Part shown: piece after piece, positions 26,476 to 35,853 of the stretch
Numbering within the stretch: position 1 is the stretch's first letter
Layout: every line of letters begins with the position of its first letter
Assembly (NCBI RefSeq): GCF_001461035.1
Contig: NZ_LNAM01000001.1
Span: 69,774 to 133,773 of the forward strand
Source of the DNA: Acetivibrio ethanolgignens
Lineage (GTDB): Bacteria > Bacillota > Clostridia > Lachnospirales > Lachnospiraceae
Length of the DNA: 64,000 bases
Direction: 5' to 3'
Program-made: the position numbers and the translations under genes
Notes under the pieces: generated by a model
The model's input: the letters and a program-made list of their open reading frames with translations, nothing else
Database searches by the model: none
Told to the model about the DNA's origin: nothing

Positions 26476-28005
26476 ATGTTTTATAGAATTTATAGTGCAG
26501 CAGTATTTGGAATAGAGGCAACCATTATCTGTGTAGAAGCAGATGTGAGCGACGGGTTACCTCTCTTTTCTATGGTTGGTTATCTTGCTTCAGAGGTGAG
26601 AGAAGCCAGAGAGCGTGTTCGGATTGCTATAAAGAATTCGGGTTACGCACTTTTACCAAAGCATATTACAGTGAATCTGTCTCCGGCAGATATTCGTAAG
26701 GAGGGTACGTCCTATGACCTTCCATCAGCTATAGCTATTCTGACCGCATTCGGTCATATTTCACAGGAGTATTTGAAAAATATTATAATTGTAGGAGAGC
26801 TTTCTCTGGACGGAAGCGTAGGTGCTGTTGATGGAATTCTGCCAATTTTATTTGCAGCGAAAGAAAGGGGATTTTTAAAGTGTATGCTTCCCTTTGAGAA
26901 CCGCAAGGAGGCAGCCTATGTGGAGGGAATAGAGCTTATTCCGGTAAAAAATCTTAGGGAGGGTGTTGACTATCTGAATGGAAGGAAAGAGCTTGGAGAG
27001 GCTCGGGAGGATGAAATAGCAGACAATAAGAAAAAGGAAGTGTCAGAGAGTGACTTTGCGGAGATAGCTGGTCAGGAGGCTTTAAAGAGGGCACTTTCCA
27101 TTAGTGCAGCAGGGTGGCATAATGTGCTGATGATTGGGCCGCCCGGTTCAGGAAAAACGATGGCTGCCCGGCGAGTTCCAACGATTATGCCTAAGCTTTC
27201 AAAGGAGGAAGCTATGGAGATATCCCGCATTTATAGTGCGGCTGGACTTTTAAAGGGAGAACCGTATTTTATAACAGAGCGGCCTTTTCGTTCACCACAC
27301 CACACGATTACGGCTTCTGCACTGGCCGGTGGTGGAGCACGTCCAAGAGTAGGAGAAATCAGTCTGGCTCATGGCGGAGTACTTTTCTTAGATGAACTGA
27401 CGGAATTTAAAAAGTCTACTCTGGAGGTGCTGCGACAGCCGATGGAAGAGGGGCGGATACAGATAGACAGACTTCACGGATGCTGCAGCTATCCGGCTGG
27501 CTTTCTTTTTATCGGAGCTATGAATCCCTGCAGCTGTGGCTATTATCCGGAACGGGATAAATGCAGCTGTAGTGAGAGCGAGGTAAGACGCTATCTGTCC
27601 CGGTTAAGCGGACCGCTTTTAGATAGAATTGATATCTGTGTTGAGGTTCCCAGGGTAGAATTTTCAGATATAAAGCAGGGAAGAGGAGATGAAACCTCTG
27701 CACAGATACAAAAACGCATCCTGGCAGCAAGAAAAATACAGGAAAAAAGATATGAAGGGGAGAAAATACGGTTTAATGGGCAACTGTCCGGTAGCCTTTT
27801 GAAAAAATATATCCGCCTGAGGAGAAAGGAGGAAGCTTTTCTGGAAAAGGTCTTTGACCGGAAGGAATTTTCTACCAGGGCTTATTTTAAGATTTTGAAG
27901 CTTGCCCGAACTATCGCGGATATAGAAGGAAAGGATAGGATAGAAATCAGTCATTTGAGTGAAGCGGTGTTTTACCGGAGCCTGGATAGAAAATACTGGA
28001 GATAA
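26476..28005 (+). CDS. YifB/ComM-family Mg-chelatase-like AAA+ ATPase
   Basis: 509 aa with an N-terminal ChlI-like domain (PLFSMVGYLASEVREARERVR, NLSPADIRKEG). A AAA+ core follows with Walker A GPPGSGKT near residue 221, Walker B VLFLDELTEF, sensor AMNPC and CGYYPE, and a C-terminal helical domain. In Gram-negatives ComM is a branch-migration helicase used in natural transformation; the role in Clostridia is less clear. The ATG at 26476 lacks an obvious ribosome site. dprA follows at 15 bases, and the pairing of two transformation-type proteins supports a DNA-processing role. Confidence 0.9.
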   Translation: MFYRIYSAAVFGIEATIICVEADVSDGLPLFSMVGYLASEVREARERVRIAIKNSGYALLPKHITVNLSPADIRKEGTSYDLPSAIAILTAFGHISQEYLKNIIIVGELSLDGSVGAVDGILPILFAAKERGFLKCMLPFENRKEAAYVEGIELIPVKNLREGVDYLNGRKELGEAREDEIADNKKKEVSESDFAEIAGQEALKRALSISAAGWHNVLMIGPPGSGKTMAARRVPTIMPKLSKEEAMEISRIYSAAGLLKGEPYFITERPFRSPHHTITASALAGGGARPRVGEISLAHGGVLFLDELTEFKKSTLEVLRQPMEEGRIQIDRLHGCCSYPAGFLFIGAMNPCSCGYYPERDKCSCSESEVRRYLSRLSGPLLDRIDICVEVPRVEFSDIKQGRGDETSAQIQKRILAARKIQEKRYEGEKIRFNGQLSGSLLKKYIRLRRKEEAFLEKVFDRKEFSTRAYFKILKLARTIADIEGKDRIEISHLSEAVFYRSLDRKYWR

Positions 28006-28019
28006 GGAGGAGTGAAATT

Positions 28020-28892
28020 ATGAAAGGGAGCATATATCTGGTAGAGAAAGAGGATAAAGAATATCCAGGGAAGCTTATGCATATTGCCAATCCACCGGAG
28101 CGGCTATATGTAAATGGAAAGCTTCCCAGAGAGGATATCCTTACGATAGCTATTGTGGGAGCACGAAATTGTACTCCTTATGGAAGCGAGATGGCAAAAT
28201 ATTTTGGAAGAGAGCTGGCATATGCAGGGGTGCAGATTGTCAGTGGAATGGCGAGGGGGATTGATAGCTATGCCCATTGGGGAGCATTAGAGGCAGGTGG
28301 GGCAACCTTTGCTGTTTTGGGCTGTGGAGCGGATATCTGCTATCCCAAGGAAAATTATAAGCTATATGAGAAAATTCTTTCCCAAGGAGGAATTTTGTCG
28401 GAATATGAGCTGGGAACACCACCGCTTTCGGCTTATTTTCCGCAGAGAAATCGCATTATCAGTGGACTATGTGATGGAATCCTTGTAATAGAAGCAAGGG
28501 AAAAAAGTGGTTCTCTGATTACTGTAAGTCTGGGGCTGGAGCAGGGAAAGGATATTTTTGCTCTGCCGGGAAGAAGCACAGATATGCTAAGTAAGGGGTG
28601 TAACTGGATTATCCGCCAGGGAGCAGCACTGGTAGAATCACCGGAGGAGATACTTAGGGAATATGGTTTTTCAGAAAAGTATAAATTAAGAAAAAATAAA
28701 AAAAATAATATTCCACTTGAAACAAAGGAAAAAATAGTGTATAGTAGGTTGAGTTTGGAGCCCAAGCACTTAAATACTCTGGTAGAGGAAACAAAATGGA
28801 GTGTTTCTGAGGTGATGGGAGCTCTTTTGAATCTGGAACTATCCGGCAGAATAAAAGATGCCGGTGGAGGATATTATGTAATAGTGCTGTAA
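28020..28892 (+). CDS. dprA: DNA-processing protein DprA
   Basis: Loads RecA onto incoming single-stranded DNA during transformation. The Rossmann-like core is complete: IVGARNCTPYG, SGMARGIDSYAH (near 74-85), LGCGADICYP, FPQRNRIISG and GSLITVSLGLEQG. A C-terminal winged-helix domain (EKIVYSRLSLEP to the end) is present. At 290 aa it lacks the N-terminal SAM-like domain of longer DprA proteins; the start just after the ribosome site GGAGG supports a truly short form. It lies between yifB and topA, as is usual for dprA-topA. Confidence 0.92.
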   Translation: MKGSIYLVEKEDKEYPGKLMHIANPPERLYVNGKLPREDILTIAIVGARNCTPYGSEMAKYFGRELAYAGVQIVSGMARGIDSYAHWGALEAGGATFAVLGCGADICYPKENYKLYEKILSQGGILSEYELGTPPLSAYFPQRNRIISGLCDGILVIEAREKSGSLITVSLGLEQGKDIFALPGRSTDMLSKGCNWIIRQGAALVESPEEILREYGFSEKYKLRKNKKNNIPLETKEKIVYSRLSLEPKHLNTLVEETKWSVSEVMGALLNLELSGRIKDAGGGYYVIVL

Positions 28893-28917
28893 ATACAGCA
28901 GATGTGAGGGTATCGAA

Positions 28918-30981
28918 ATGGCAAAAAATCTTGTTATTGTAGAGTCACCAGCAAAAGCTGCGACAATTAAGAAATTTCTTGGAAAAAATTATGAGGTTAT
29001 GGCGTCCAATGGACATGTAAGGGATCTTCCGAAGAGCCAGATGGGAATTGATGTAGAAAAGGATTTTGAACCAAAGTATATTACAATTCGGGGAAAAGGA
29101 GATTTATTGGCAAAGCTTCGTAAGGAAGTAAAAAAAGCAGACAGGGTATATCTGGCAACGGACCCGGACCGTGAGGGAGAAGCGATTTCCTGGCATCTTT
29201 TTCATGCCCTGAAGCTGGATGAGAAAAAGGCAAGCCGGATTACCTTTAATGAGATTACCCAGAATGCGGTAAAGAATTCCTTGAAGCAGGCGAGAGACAT
29301 TGACATGGATCTGGTAGATGCCCAGCAGGCAAGGCGTGCTCTTGACCGCATGGTGGGCTACAGTATTAGTCCGCTTTTGTGGGAAAAGGTAAAAAGAGGC
29401 TTAAGTGCAGGACGTGTACAGTCGGTAGCTCTTCGTATCATCTGCGATCGAGAGAAGGAAATTGATGCTTTTGTACCAGAGGAATACTGGACTCTGGAGG
29501 CTGACTTTAAAGTGAAGGGAGAAAAAAAGCCTCTTCGTGCCAAATTCTATGGATTAGAGGATGAAAAACTGAATATTCATTCAGAGGAAGAATTACAGGA
29601 AATTCTGAAAAAAATAGAAAAAGCAGAGTTTTCTATTAGCGATGTAAAGATAGGGGAAAGAATCAAGCGGGCACCGTTGCCGTTTACTACGAGTACATTG
29701 CAGCAGGAAGCGGCTAAGATGCTGAACTTCTCGACGCAGAAAACCATGCGTCTGGCACAGCAGCTGTATGAGGGTATTGCTGTCAAGGGAAACGGAACTG
29801 TCGGCGTAATTACCTATCTGCGTACGGATTCGACCCGTATTTCAGAGGAAGCACAGGCCGCTGCCAGAGAATTTATCAGTGCTAATTATGGAGAACAGTA
29901 TAATGGAGAAGAGGAAACAGCTAAAAAGAGCAGTAAGAAGATACAGGATGCTCATGAAGCAATCCGTCCGACCTATGTGGAGCTGACACCGGCAAAGCTT
30001 AAGGATTCCTTGAGTAGAGATCAGTTCCGTTTGTATCAGTTAATTTGGAAGCGTTTTGTAGCAAGCCGGATGAAAGCTGCTCTTTATGAGACAACCTCAG
30101 TTAAGATAGACGGGAATGGCTATCGCTTCACTGCAGCTGCGTCCCGTTTGGTAGAGGAAGGTTTTATGATGGTCTATACCACGGATGAGGATAAGGCCGA
30201 AAAAACGACTTTGTCTAAAAATCTGGAAAATGGAATGAAGCTGATCCTTGCTGATACGGAAGAAAGCCAGCATTTTACCCAGCCGCCGGCACATTTTACC
30301 GAGGCTTCCCTGGTAAAGGCCTTGGAAGAGCTTGGAATCGGACGACCAAGTACCTATGCACCAACAATTACAACAATTTTGGCGAGAAGATATATCGTAA
30401 AAGAGAATAAAAATCTTTATGTAACAGAGTTGGGAGAAGCAGTTAATCAGATTATGATGGAGGCTTTTACAACGATTGTAGATGTCAATTTTACAGCGAA
30501 CATGGAAGGGCTTTTAGACTGTGTTGAAGATGGTACCGTAGCCTGGAAGACGGTTGTCCGCAACTTTTATCCGGATTTAAAGGAAGCTGTTGATCATGCA
30601 GGAGAGGTTCTGGAAAAGATTAAGATTGAAGATGAAGTGACAGATGTTGTCTGTGAGGAATGTGGAAGAAACATGGTAATCAAATACGGACCTCATGGAA
30701 AATTCTTAGCTTGTCCGGGATTTCCAGAGTGTCGGAATACCAAGCCATATTTTGAAAAAATTGGAGTACCTTGTCCGAAATGCGGAAAGGAAGTTGTTAT
30801 CCGTAAGACCAAGAAGGGCAGACGTTACTTTGGATGTGAGAATAATCCGGAATGTGATTTTATGTCCTGGCAGAAGCCATCAAAAGAAAAGTGTCCAAAG
30901 TGCGGCAGTGGTATGATAGAAAAAGGAAATAAACTGGTGTGCATGAGCGAAACCTGTGGCTTTGTAACTACAATTGTATAA
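28918..30981 (+). CDS. topA: DNA topoisomerase I
   Basis: Type IA enzyme that relaxes negative supercoils. The TOPRIM domain starts with IVESPAKA and contains TDPDREGEAISWH; the active-site tyrosine is in TYLRTDSTRIS near residue 299. The C-terminus carries three four-cysteine zinc ribbons (CEECG, CPKCGKEV, CPKCGSGM). 687 aa, normal. In Bacillus subtilis the trmFO, codV and clpQY genes lie between topA and codY; here codY follows directly. Confidence 0.97.
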   Translation: MAKNLVIVESPAKAATIKKFLGKNYEVMASNGHVRDLPKSQMGIDVEKDFEPKYITIRGKGDLLAKLRKEVKKADRVYLATDPDREGEAISWHLFHALKLDEKKASRITFNEITQNAVKNSLKQARDIDMDLVDAQQARRALDRMVGYSISPLLWEKVKRGLSAGRVQSVALRIICDREKEIDAFVPEEYWTLEADFKVKGEKKPLRAKFYGLEDEKLNIHSEEELQEILKKIEKAEFSISDVKIGERIKRAPLPFTTSTLQQEAAKMLNFSTQKTMRLAQQLYEGIAVKGNGTVGVITYLRTDSTRISEEAQAAAREFISANYGEQYNGEEETAKKSSKKIQDAHEAIRPTYVELTPAKLKDSLSRDQFRLYQLIWKRFVASRMKAALYETTSVKIDGNGYRFTAAASRLVEEGFMMVYTTDEDKAEKTTLSKNLENGMKLILADTEESQHFTQPPAHFTEASLVKALEELGIGRPSTYAPTITTILARRYIVKENKNLYVTELGEAVNQIMMEAFTTIVDVNFTANMEGLLDCVEDGTVAWKTVVRNFYPDLKEAVDHAGEVLEKIKIEDEVTDVVCEECGRNMVIKYGPHGKFLACPGFPECRNTKPYFEKIGVPCPKCGKEVVIRKTKKGRRYFGCENNPECDFMSWQKPSKEKCPKCGSGMIEKGNKLVCMSETCGFVTTIV

Positions 30982-30996
30982 AAAATTACAAAACTA

Positions 30997-31025
30997 TTGA
31001 ATTTTCAAATAAATTGTGGTAAAAT
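30997..31025 (+). promoter_or_regulatory. codY promoter with overlapping CodY-box-like site
   Basis: TTGAAT (30997-31002), a 17-base spacer and TAAAAT (31020-31025) with TGG before it form a good promoter. AATTTTCAAATAAAT at 31000-31014 matches 12 of 15 positions of the CodY box (AATTTTCWGAAAATT) and covers the -35 end and spacer, so negative autoregulation is plausible. Confidence 0.6.
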
Positions 31026-31073
31026 TCACTCATATGGTACAGTAAAGTATGACTGTTGGAGGAGGGGAACGCT

Positions 31074-31856
31074 ATGAGTGTACAGCTGTTAGACAAAACA
31101 AGGAAGATAAATAAGCTGTTGCACAATAACAATTCACATAAGGTGGTATTTAATGATATCTGTGAGGTGTTAAGTGAAATACTGGAATCCAATATCCTTG
31201 TTATCAGTAAAAAGGGAAAGGTTCTGGGAATCAAGAACCGGGATGATATTCCGGAGATTCGGGAGCTGATTAAGGACAGTGTAGGGGGACATATTGACGA
31301 GCTGTTGAATGAGCGTCTTCTCAATATTCTTTCCACCAAGGAAAATGTTAACCTGATGACATTGGGGTTTGAATTTGATAATGTGAATGAATATCAGGCA
31401 ATTATTATACCGATTGAGATTGCAGGGGAGAGACTGGGAACTTTATTCCTGTACAAGTACCAGTCTCAGTATACAATAGATGATATTATTCTAAGTGAGT
31501 ATGGAACTACGGTGGTAGGGCTTGAGATGCTTCGCTCCGTAAATGAGGAGAGTGCAGAGGAAAGCCGTAAGGTACAGATTGTTAAATCAGCGATTAGCAC
31601 CTTATCTTTCTCTGAGCTGGAAGCGATTACCAGTATTTTTGATGAGCTGGATGGAACAGAGGGAATTTTGGTAGCCAGCAAGATTGCTGACCGTGTTGGT
31701 ATTACCCGTTCTGTTATTGTAAATGCTCTTAGAAAGTTTGAAAGTGCTGGAGTTATTGAGTCCAGATCCTCTGGTATGAAGGGGACCTATATTAAGGTCA
31801 TCAACGATGTGGTTTTTGATGAATTAAAACAGATTAAAAAGAACAAGATGTGTTAA
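31074..31856 (+). CDS. codY: Global transcriptional regulator CodY
   Basis: About 260 aa. An N-terminal GAF domain that senses branched-chain amino acids occupies roughly 1-155 and a C-terminal winged helix roughly 190-258 (IADRVGITRSVIVNALRKFESAGVIESRSSGMKGTYI). CodY represses many stationary-phase genes when amino acids and GTP are plentiful; in Bacillus it also represses the fla/che operon. The ATG at 31074 follows GGAGGAGGGG; the in-frame TTG inside that site is not a sensible start. A terminator separates it from flgB. Confidence 0.96.
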   Translation: MSVQLLDKTRKINKLLHNNNSHKVVFNDICEVLSEILESNILVISKKGKVLGIKNRDDIPEIRELIKDSVGGHIDELLNERLLNILSTKENVNLMTLGFEFDNVNEYQAIIIPIEIAGERLGTLFLYKYQSQYTIDDIILSEYGTTVVGLEMLRSVNEESAEESRKVQIVKSAISTLSFSELEAITSIFDELDGTEGILVASKIADRVGITRSVIVNALRKFESAGVIESRSSGMKGTYIKVINDVVFDELKQIKKNKMC

Positions 31857-31883
31857 CTATATAGGACCTGGATGGCTTACGAC

Positions 31884-31913
31884 AAAGGGAGTTGATACAG
31901 AACTTCCTTTTTT
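31884..31913 (+). terminator. codY terminator
   Basis: AAAGGGAGTT pairs with AACTTCCTTT (one G-U pair) around a seven-base loop and is followed by a run of six T. It isolates codY from the flagellar cluster. Confidence 0.75.
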
Positions 31914-31949
31914 GTTGTAGAAATAGGGCTATTTTCCTATCAATATTCC

Positions 31950-31978
31950 TTGTTTTTTGTAAAAAAAAAAGATATAAT
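31950..31978 (+). promoter_or_regulatory. Sigma-A-type promoter of the flgB unit
   Basis: TTGTTT (31950-31955), a 17-base spacer containing a run of ten A, and a consensus TATAAT (31973-31978). The start would lie near 31985, giving an almost minimal leader before flgB. The A-tract may bend the DNA. Confidence 0.75.
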
Positions 31979-32001
31979 AGCAAAGAAAGGATGTGTGAAG
32001 G

Positions 32002-32394
32002 ATGATTGGTTCCAATGCATACAATTATATCAATGTTCTGGGCAAAGCGGCAGATGCCAGTTGGCTGAGAGATGAATTAATCAGCAACAACCTTGCAAAC
32101 GTAAGCACCCCTAACTATAAAAGAAAGGATGTCCAGTTTGAGTCCTATCTTATGACGGCAGTAGCAGGCGGTGACAGTCTGGATGATAATATCGACAATA
32201 TTGATTTATCTGCTTTGAATCCGACCACTTATACGGAGTATTCAGGATTGAGCTACCGACTGGATGGGAACAACGTGGATATTGATACGGAAAGTGCGGA
32301 GCTTGCAAAGAACCAGCTTCGTTATTATACTCTGATTGATTCGATGAGTCAGGAATTCAGCCGGATTAAGATGGTATTGAACCGTAACAGCTAA
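32002..32394 (+). CDS. flgB: Flagellar basal-body rod protein FlgB
   Basis: 130-aa proximal rod subunit exported by the flagellar type III system. The rod-family N-terminal motif (LISNNLANVSTPNYKRKDVQFE, residues about 28-49) is clear, as is the C-terminal helix. It is the first gene of the flagellar run, 24 bases after the promoter, with AAGGATG as ribosome site. It assembles with FlgC, FliE and FliF. Confidence 0.95.
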   Translation: MIGSNAYNYINVLGKAADASWLRDELISNNLANVSTPNYKRKDVQFESYLMTAVAGGDSLDDNIDNIDLSALNPTTYTEYSGLSYRLDGNNVDIDTESAELAKNQLRYYTLIDSMSQEFSRIKMVLNRNS

Positions 32395-32409
32395 AAGGGG
32401 AGGTAATAT

Positions 32410-32853
32410 ATGTCAGTATTTGGAGCAATGAATGTCAGTGCTACGGGTATGACTGCCCAGAGCGTAAGACGTGATATTATTTCGCAGAATATTGCAAACG
32501 TTAATACAACAAGAGACGCCAATGGAAAGCCTTATAAAAAGAAAAATGTTGTATTTGAAGAAAAAAGTGTAACCAGCTTTGCAATGGCACTTGATTTATC
32601 TATGGGTGCAACAGGCATCGGACTTGATGGAGTAAAGGTATCAAAGATTGTAGAGGACGATTCGGAGGGAAGAATGGTTTATGATCCATCCCATCCGGAT
32701 GCAGATGAGGACGGTTATGTTACCTGCCCTAATGTAAATGTGGTGCAGGAGATGACAGATTTGATCGATGCCAGCCGTGCTTATGAAGCGAATGTAACCG
32801 CTTTTAATGCATCAAAGTCTATGTATATGAAAACATTGGAGATGGGCAAATAA
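32410..32853 (+). CDS. flgC: Flagellar basal-body rod protein FlgC
   Basis: 147-aa proximal rod subunit. N-terminal motif SQNIANVNTTRDANGKPYKKK and a C-terminal amphipathic helix (PNVNVVQEMTDLIDASRAYEANVTAF, split by short loops) match the family. AGGGGAGG precedes ATG 32410. It lies between flgB and fliE in the standard order. Confidence 0.96.
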   Translation: MSVFGAMNVSATGMTAQSVRRDIISQNIANVNTTRDANGKPYKKKNVVFEEKSVTSFAMALDLSMGATGIGLDGVKVSKIVEDDSEGRMVYDPSHPDADEDGYVTCPNVNVVQEMTDLIDASRAYEANVTAFNASKSMYMKTLEMGK

Positions 32854-32871
32854 ACAGTAGGAGGATAAAAG

Positions 32872-33183
32872 ATGAGCACTATTTCATCTATCGGGAACGT
32901 TCCGGAGAATATATTATGGGGTGATAAGGCGAATGCCGTAAATCCTTCCAGGAACCAGACCTTTGAAACTTTATTCCAGTCAGCACTGGATATGATAAAT
33001 GAAACCAATGATTTAACGAATAAGGTAGAGGAAGAAGAAATCCGTTTTGCGATGGGGGCCTCAGACAGTCCGGTTGATTTGATGGCTGCACAACAGAAGG
33101 CCAATATCTCGTTGCAATATACAGTGGCAGTCCGTAATACAATCCTGGACGCTTATAAAGAGATTATGAACCTTCAGTTCTAA
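32872..33183 (+). CDS. fliE: Flagellar hook-basal body complex protein FliE
   Basis: 103-aa adaptor joining the MS ring to the rod. The C-terminal half is typical (SPVDLMAAQQKANISLQYTVAVRNTILDAY, several family residues). AGGAGGA precedes ATG 32872. Neighbouring flgC and fliF support the assignment. Confidence 0.94.
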   Translation: MSTISSIGNVPENILWGDKANAVNPSRNQTFETLFQSALDMINETNDLTNKVEEEEIRFAMGASDSPVDLMAAQQKANISLQYTVAVRNTILDAYKEIMNLQF

Positions 33184-33232
33184 GTAAGGAACAAATCTTA
33201 AAATACGGTATACGATAACGGGAGAGAACAGC

Positions 33233-34837
33233 ATGCAGGAGCGTTTAAAAAAGATTCCAGAGCGTTTTCTGGAGTTTTGGAATAAATATACAACCAGACA
33301 GAAGACAATCATAATTAGTGTGGTATGTGCCATATTTTTTACGATTGTCCTTTTGGCGTATTTTCTTACAAGACCGAAATATGATGCGGTGCTTGGTAGC
33401 TTTGAAGATAGCAAAGAAGCGACAGAGGTTATAACTCTTCTTGAGGGCAATGGGATTCCTTATGAGCAGTCCAGAGATGGGAAAATTATATATGTCGAGG
33501 AAAAAAATTATACGAAGGGCCTTAATCTTCTGGCTTCCAATGATATTCTGACAGATGAGATGGGCTGGGAAAACTTCGCCTTTAACAATTCTATGTCAAC
33601 GACAGAAAAAGAGAAGGAACAGAAGATTACCTTGGCGACACAGACCCAGCTTAGGAATAATATTTTAAAGATGGAGGGCATCCGGGATGCGACCGTTATT
33701 ATTGATAAGCCGGCTTCTGAATATACAATTTTTGAACAGGAAAAGGAGCCGTCTGTCAGCATTATCCTGGATTTATCTGAGGAGATAACCGACGAGCAGG
33801 CTCGGTATATGGCTATGTGGGTGGCGAATGCTATGGGTTCTGAGACCGCAGATGGCGTAGTTATTATGGACAGTCAGAGAAATCTCTTGTTTGGCGGCAA
33901 GCAGGAAGAGCTGCTGGGTGGGGCGATTGCAGATAAGGAGGAATATAAGCGAAGGCTTACGAACCAGCTCAATTATGATGTTGAGACTATGATGGTCAAG
34001 GCAGAGTTTGATGATGTCAATGTCACCTCTAATATGAAATATGATTTCAATAAGATTACTGAGCAATACACTGAGTATACGCCTACAGAAGGGCAGGAGC
34101 AGGGTGTTTATTCCCATAGCTACCAGTATTCTTCCAAGGGTTCGTCTGGTTCTGGTGGTATTCCTGGAACCGAGTCTAACGATGAGGATACCGATTATAT
34201 GATTCAAACCGGAGGGACTACAGATACACAGATTACGCTGGATAAGTATGATTATCTTCCGAATGAAAGAATTAAAAATATAGAGTATGAAATCGGTGCT
34301 GTTGTACCAGGGGAGTCTTCTATGTCGGTTGTACTGACAAAATATGTTGTGTATAATGAAAAAGACTTGAAGCGTCAGGGGCTTTTGGATGGTACAACCT
34401 TTGAGGATTTTATCCTGGCAAATAATACAAGGGCTTCTCTTGCAGTAGATGAGCAGTATTATCAGTTGATTGCTTCTGCTACCGGAATTGCAGTAGAAAA
34501 TATTACAATTATGGCATACAGCCAGCCGGTATTTAACGAAGAGGTTAGGGAACCATTTGACATTACCAATTACCTGATGATTATCCTGGCGGTGCTGATT
34601 GTAGCCTTGCTGATTTTTGTAGTATTCCGTGGTACAGCACCAGTCGAGGTAACAGAGATGGAGCCGGAGCTTTCTGTAGAACAGCTTCTGGCAACAACCA
34701 AGGAAAACCAGTCTCTGGAGGATATCGAATTCAGCGAAAAGTCCGAAACGAGACGATTGATAGAAAAGTTTGTAGACGAGAATCCAGAAGCGGTAGCGAC
34801 CTTGCTTCGCAACTGGCTACAGGATGATTGGGGGTAA
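33233..34837 (+). CDS. fliF: Flagellar M-ring protein FliF
   Basis: 534-aa membrane protein that forms the MS ring. A first membrane helix lies at about 22-46 and a second near 443-464. The periplasmic-side (here extracytoplasmic) region contains YscJ/FliF ring-building motifs (VLLAYFLTRP, PSVSIILDL) and the C-terminal tail (VATLLRNWLQDD) is the FliG-binding piece. RBS GGGAGAG lies before ATG 33233. FliG follows within six bases. Confidence 0.96.
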   Translation: MQERLKKIPERFLEFWNKYTTRQKTIIISVVCAIFFTIVLLAYFLTRPKYDAVLGSFEDSKEATEVITLLEGNGIPYEQSRDGKIIYVEEKNYTKGLNLLASNDILTDEMGWENFAFNNSMSTTEKEKEQKITLATQTQLRNNILKMEGIRDATVIIDKPASEYTIFEQEKEPSVSIILDLSEEITDEQARYMAMWVANAMGSETADGVVIMDSQRNLLFGGKQEELLGGAIADKEEYKRRLTNQLNYDVETMMVKAEFDDVNVTSNMKYDFNKITEQYTEYTPTEGQEQGVYSHSYQYSSKGSSGSGGIPGTESNDEDTDYMIQTGGTTDTQITLDKYDYLPNERIKNIEYEIGAVVPGESSMSVVLTKYVVYNEKDLKRQGLLDGTTFEDFILANNTRASLAVDEQYYQLIASATGIAVENITIMAYSQPVFNEEVREPFDITNYLMIILAVLIVALLIFVVFRGTAPVEVTEMEPELSVEQLLATTKENQSLEDIEFSEKSETRRLIEKFVDENPEAVATLLRNWLQDDWG

Positions 34838-34842
34838 TCAGA

Positions 34843-35853
34843 ATGGCAGCAAATATGGAAATGACAGGTGTACAAAAAGCAGCGATTCTTTTAATTGCCC
34901 TGGGACCGGAAAAATCTGCTAATATATTTAAACATTTAAAGGAAGATGAAATAGAGCAGCTTACTCTGGAAATAGCCAATACCAGGAGTGTGTCTCCAGC
35001 TTTAAAAGATGAGGTGCTCGATGAGTTCTATGAGGTTTGTCTGGCACAGCAGTATATTGCAGAAGGTGGCGTTGGTTATGCGAAAGAGCTTCTGGAAAAA
35101 GCCCTGGGTACCGAAAAGGCAATGAATGTCATTGGAAAGCTGACGGCTTCCTTGCAGGTTCGTCCCTTTGAATTTGTACGAAAGACTGATGCCAGCCAGC
35201 TTCTAAACTTTATTCAGGATGAGCATCCACAGACAATTGCTTTGATTTTATCCTATCTGCCATCTGGGCAGGCGGCACAGATTGTGTCAGCTCTGACACC
35301 GGACAAGCAGGCGGATGTTGCAAAGCGTATTGCGATGATGGATCGTACTTCTCCGGATGTAATCAAGGAGGTAGAGCGGGTATTGGAGCAGAAGCTGTCT
35401 TCTTTGGTAAACCAGGATTACACAATTGTTGGTGGTATCGATTCTATTGTAGAGATTTTGAACACGGTAGACCGTGGTACCGAAAAACATATTATGGAAA
35501 CTCTCGAAATCGAAGAGCCAGAGCTGGCAGATGAAATCAGGAAGAAGATGTTTGTATTCGAGGATATTCTTTCTCTGGACGACCGTTCTATCCAGCGTGT
35601 ACTGCGTGAGGTTGATAATAATGAGCTGGCAGTTGCACTTAAGGGATCTAACGAAGAGGTACAGACAGTTATCTTTAACAATCTGTCCAAGCGTCTGGCA
35701 ACCATGATTAAAGAGGATATGGATTTCATGGGACCGGTACGTCTTAAGGATGTAGAGGAGGCACAGCAGAAAATCGTTAATATCATCCGTAAGCTGGAGG
35801 ATTCCGCAGAGATTGTAATTGCAAGAGGCGGAGGTGACGAGCTGATTGTCTAA
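34843..35853 (+). CDS. fliG: Flagellar motor switch protein FliG
   Basis: 337-aa rotor protein binding FliF (N-terminal), FliM (middle, EHPQTIALILSYL) and interacting with MotA through charged C-terminal residues (DDRSIQRVLREVDN, RMIKED-like region). The start at ATG 34843 has GGGGGTAA upstream; a longer ORF start inside fliF is ignored. It transmits torque from the stator. The TTG start of fliH overlaps its last codons. Confidence 0.97.
   Translation: MAANMEMTGVQKAAILLIALGPEKSANIFKHLKEDEIEQLTLEIANTRSVSPALKDEVLDEFYEVCLAQQYIAEGGVGYAKELLEKALGTEKAMNVIGKLTASLQVRPFEFVRKTDASQLLNFIQDEHPQTIALILSYLPSGQAAQIVSALTPDKQADVAKRIAMMDRTSPDVIKEVERVLEQKLSSLVNQDYTIVGGIDSIVEILNTVDRGTEKHIMETLEIEEPELADEIRKKMFVFEDILSLDDRSIQRVLREVDNNELAVALKGSNEEVQTVIFNNLSKRLATMIKEDMDFMGPVRLKDVEEAQQKIVNIIRKLEDSAEIVIARGGGDELIV

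Noticed and set aside
31935-31950. ATTTTCC region before flgB as a CodY box.
   Set aside because: Six of 15 positions differ from the consensus, too weak to call.
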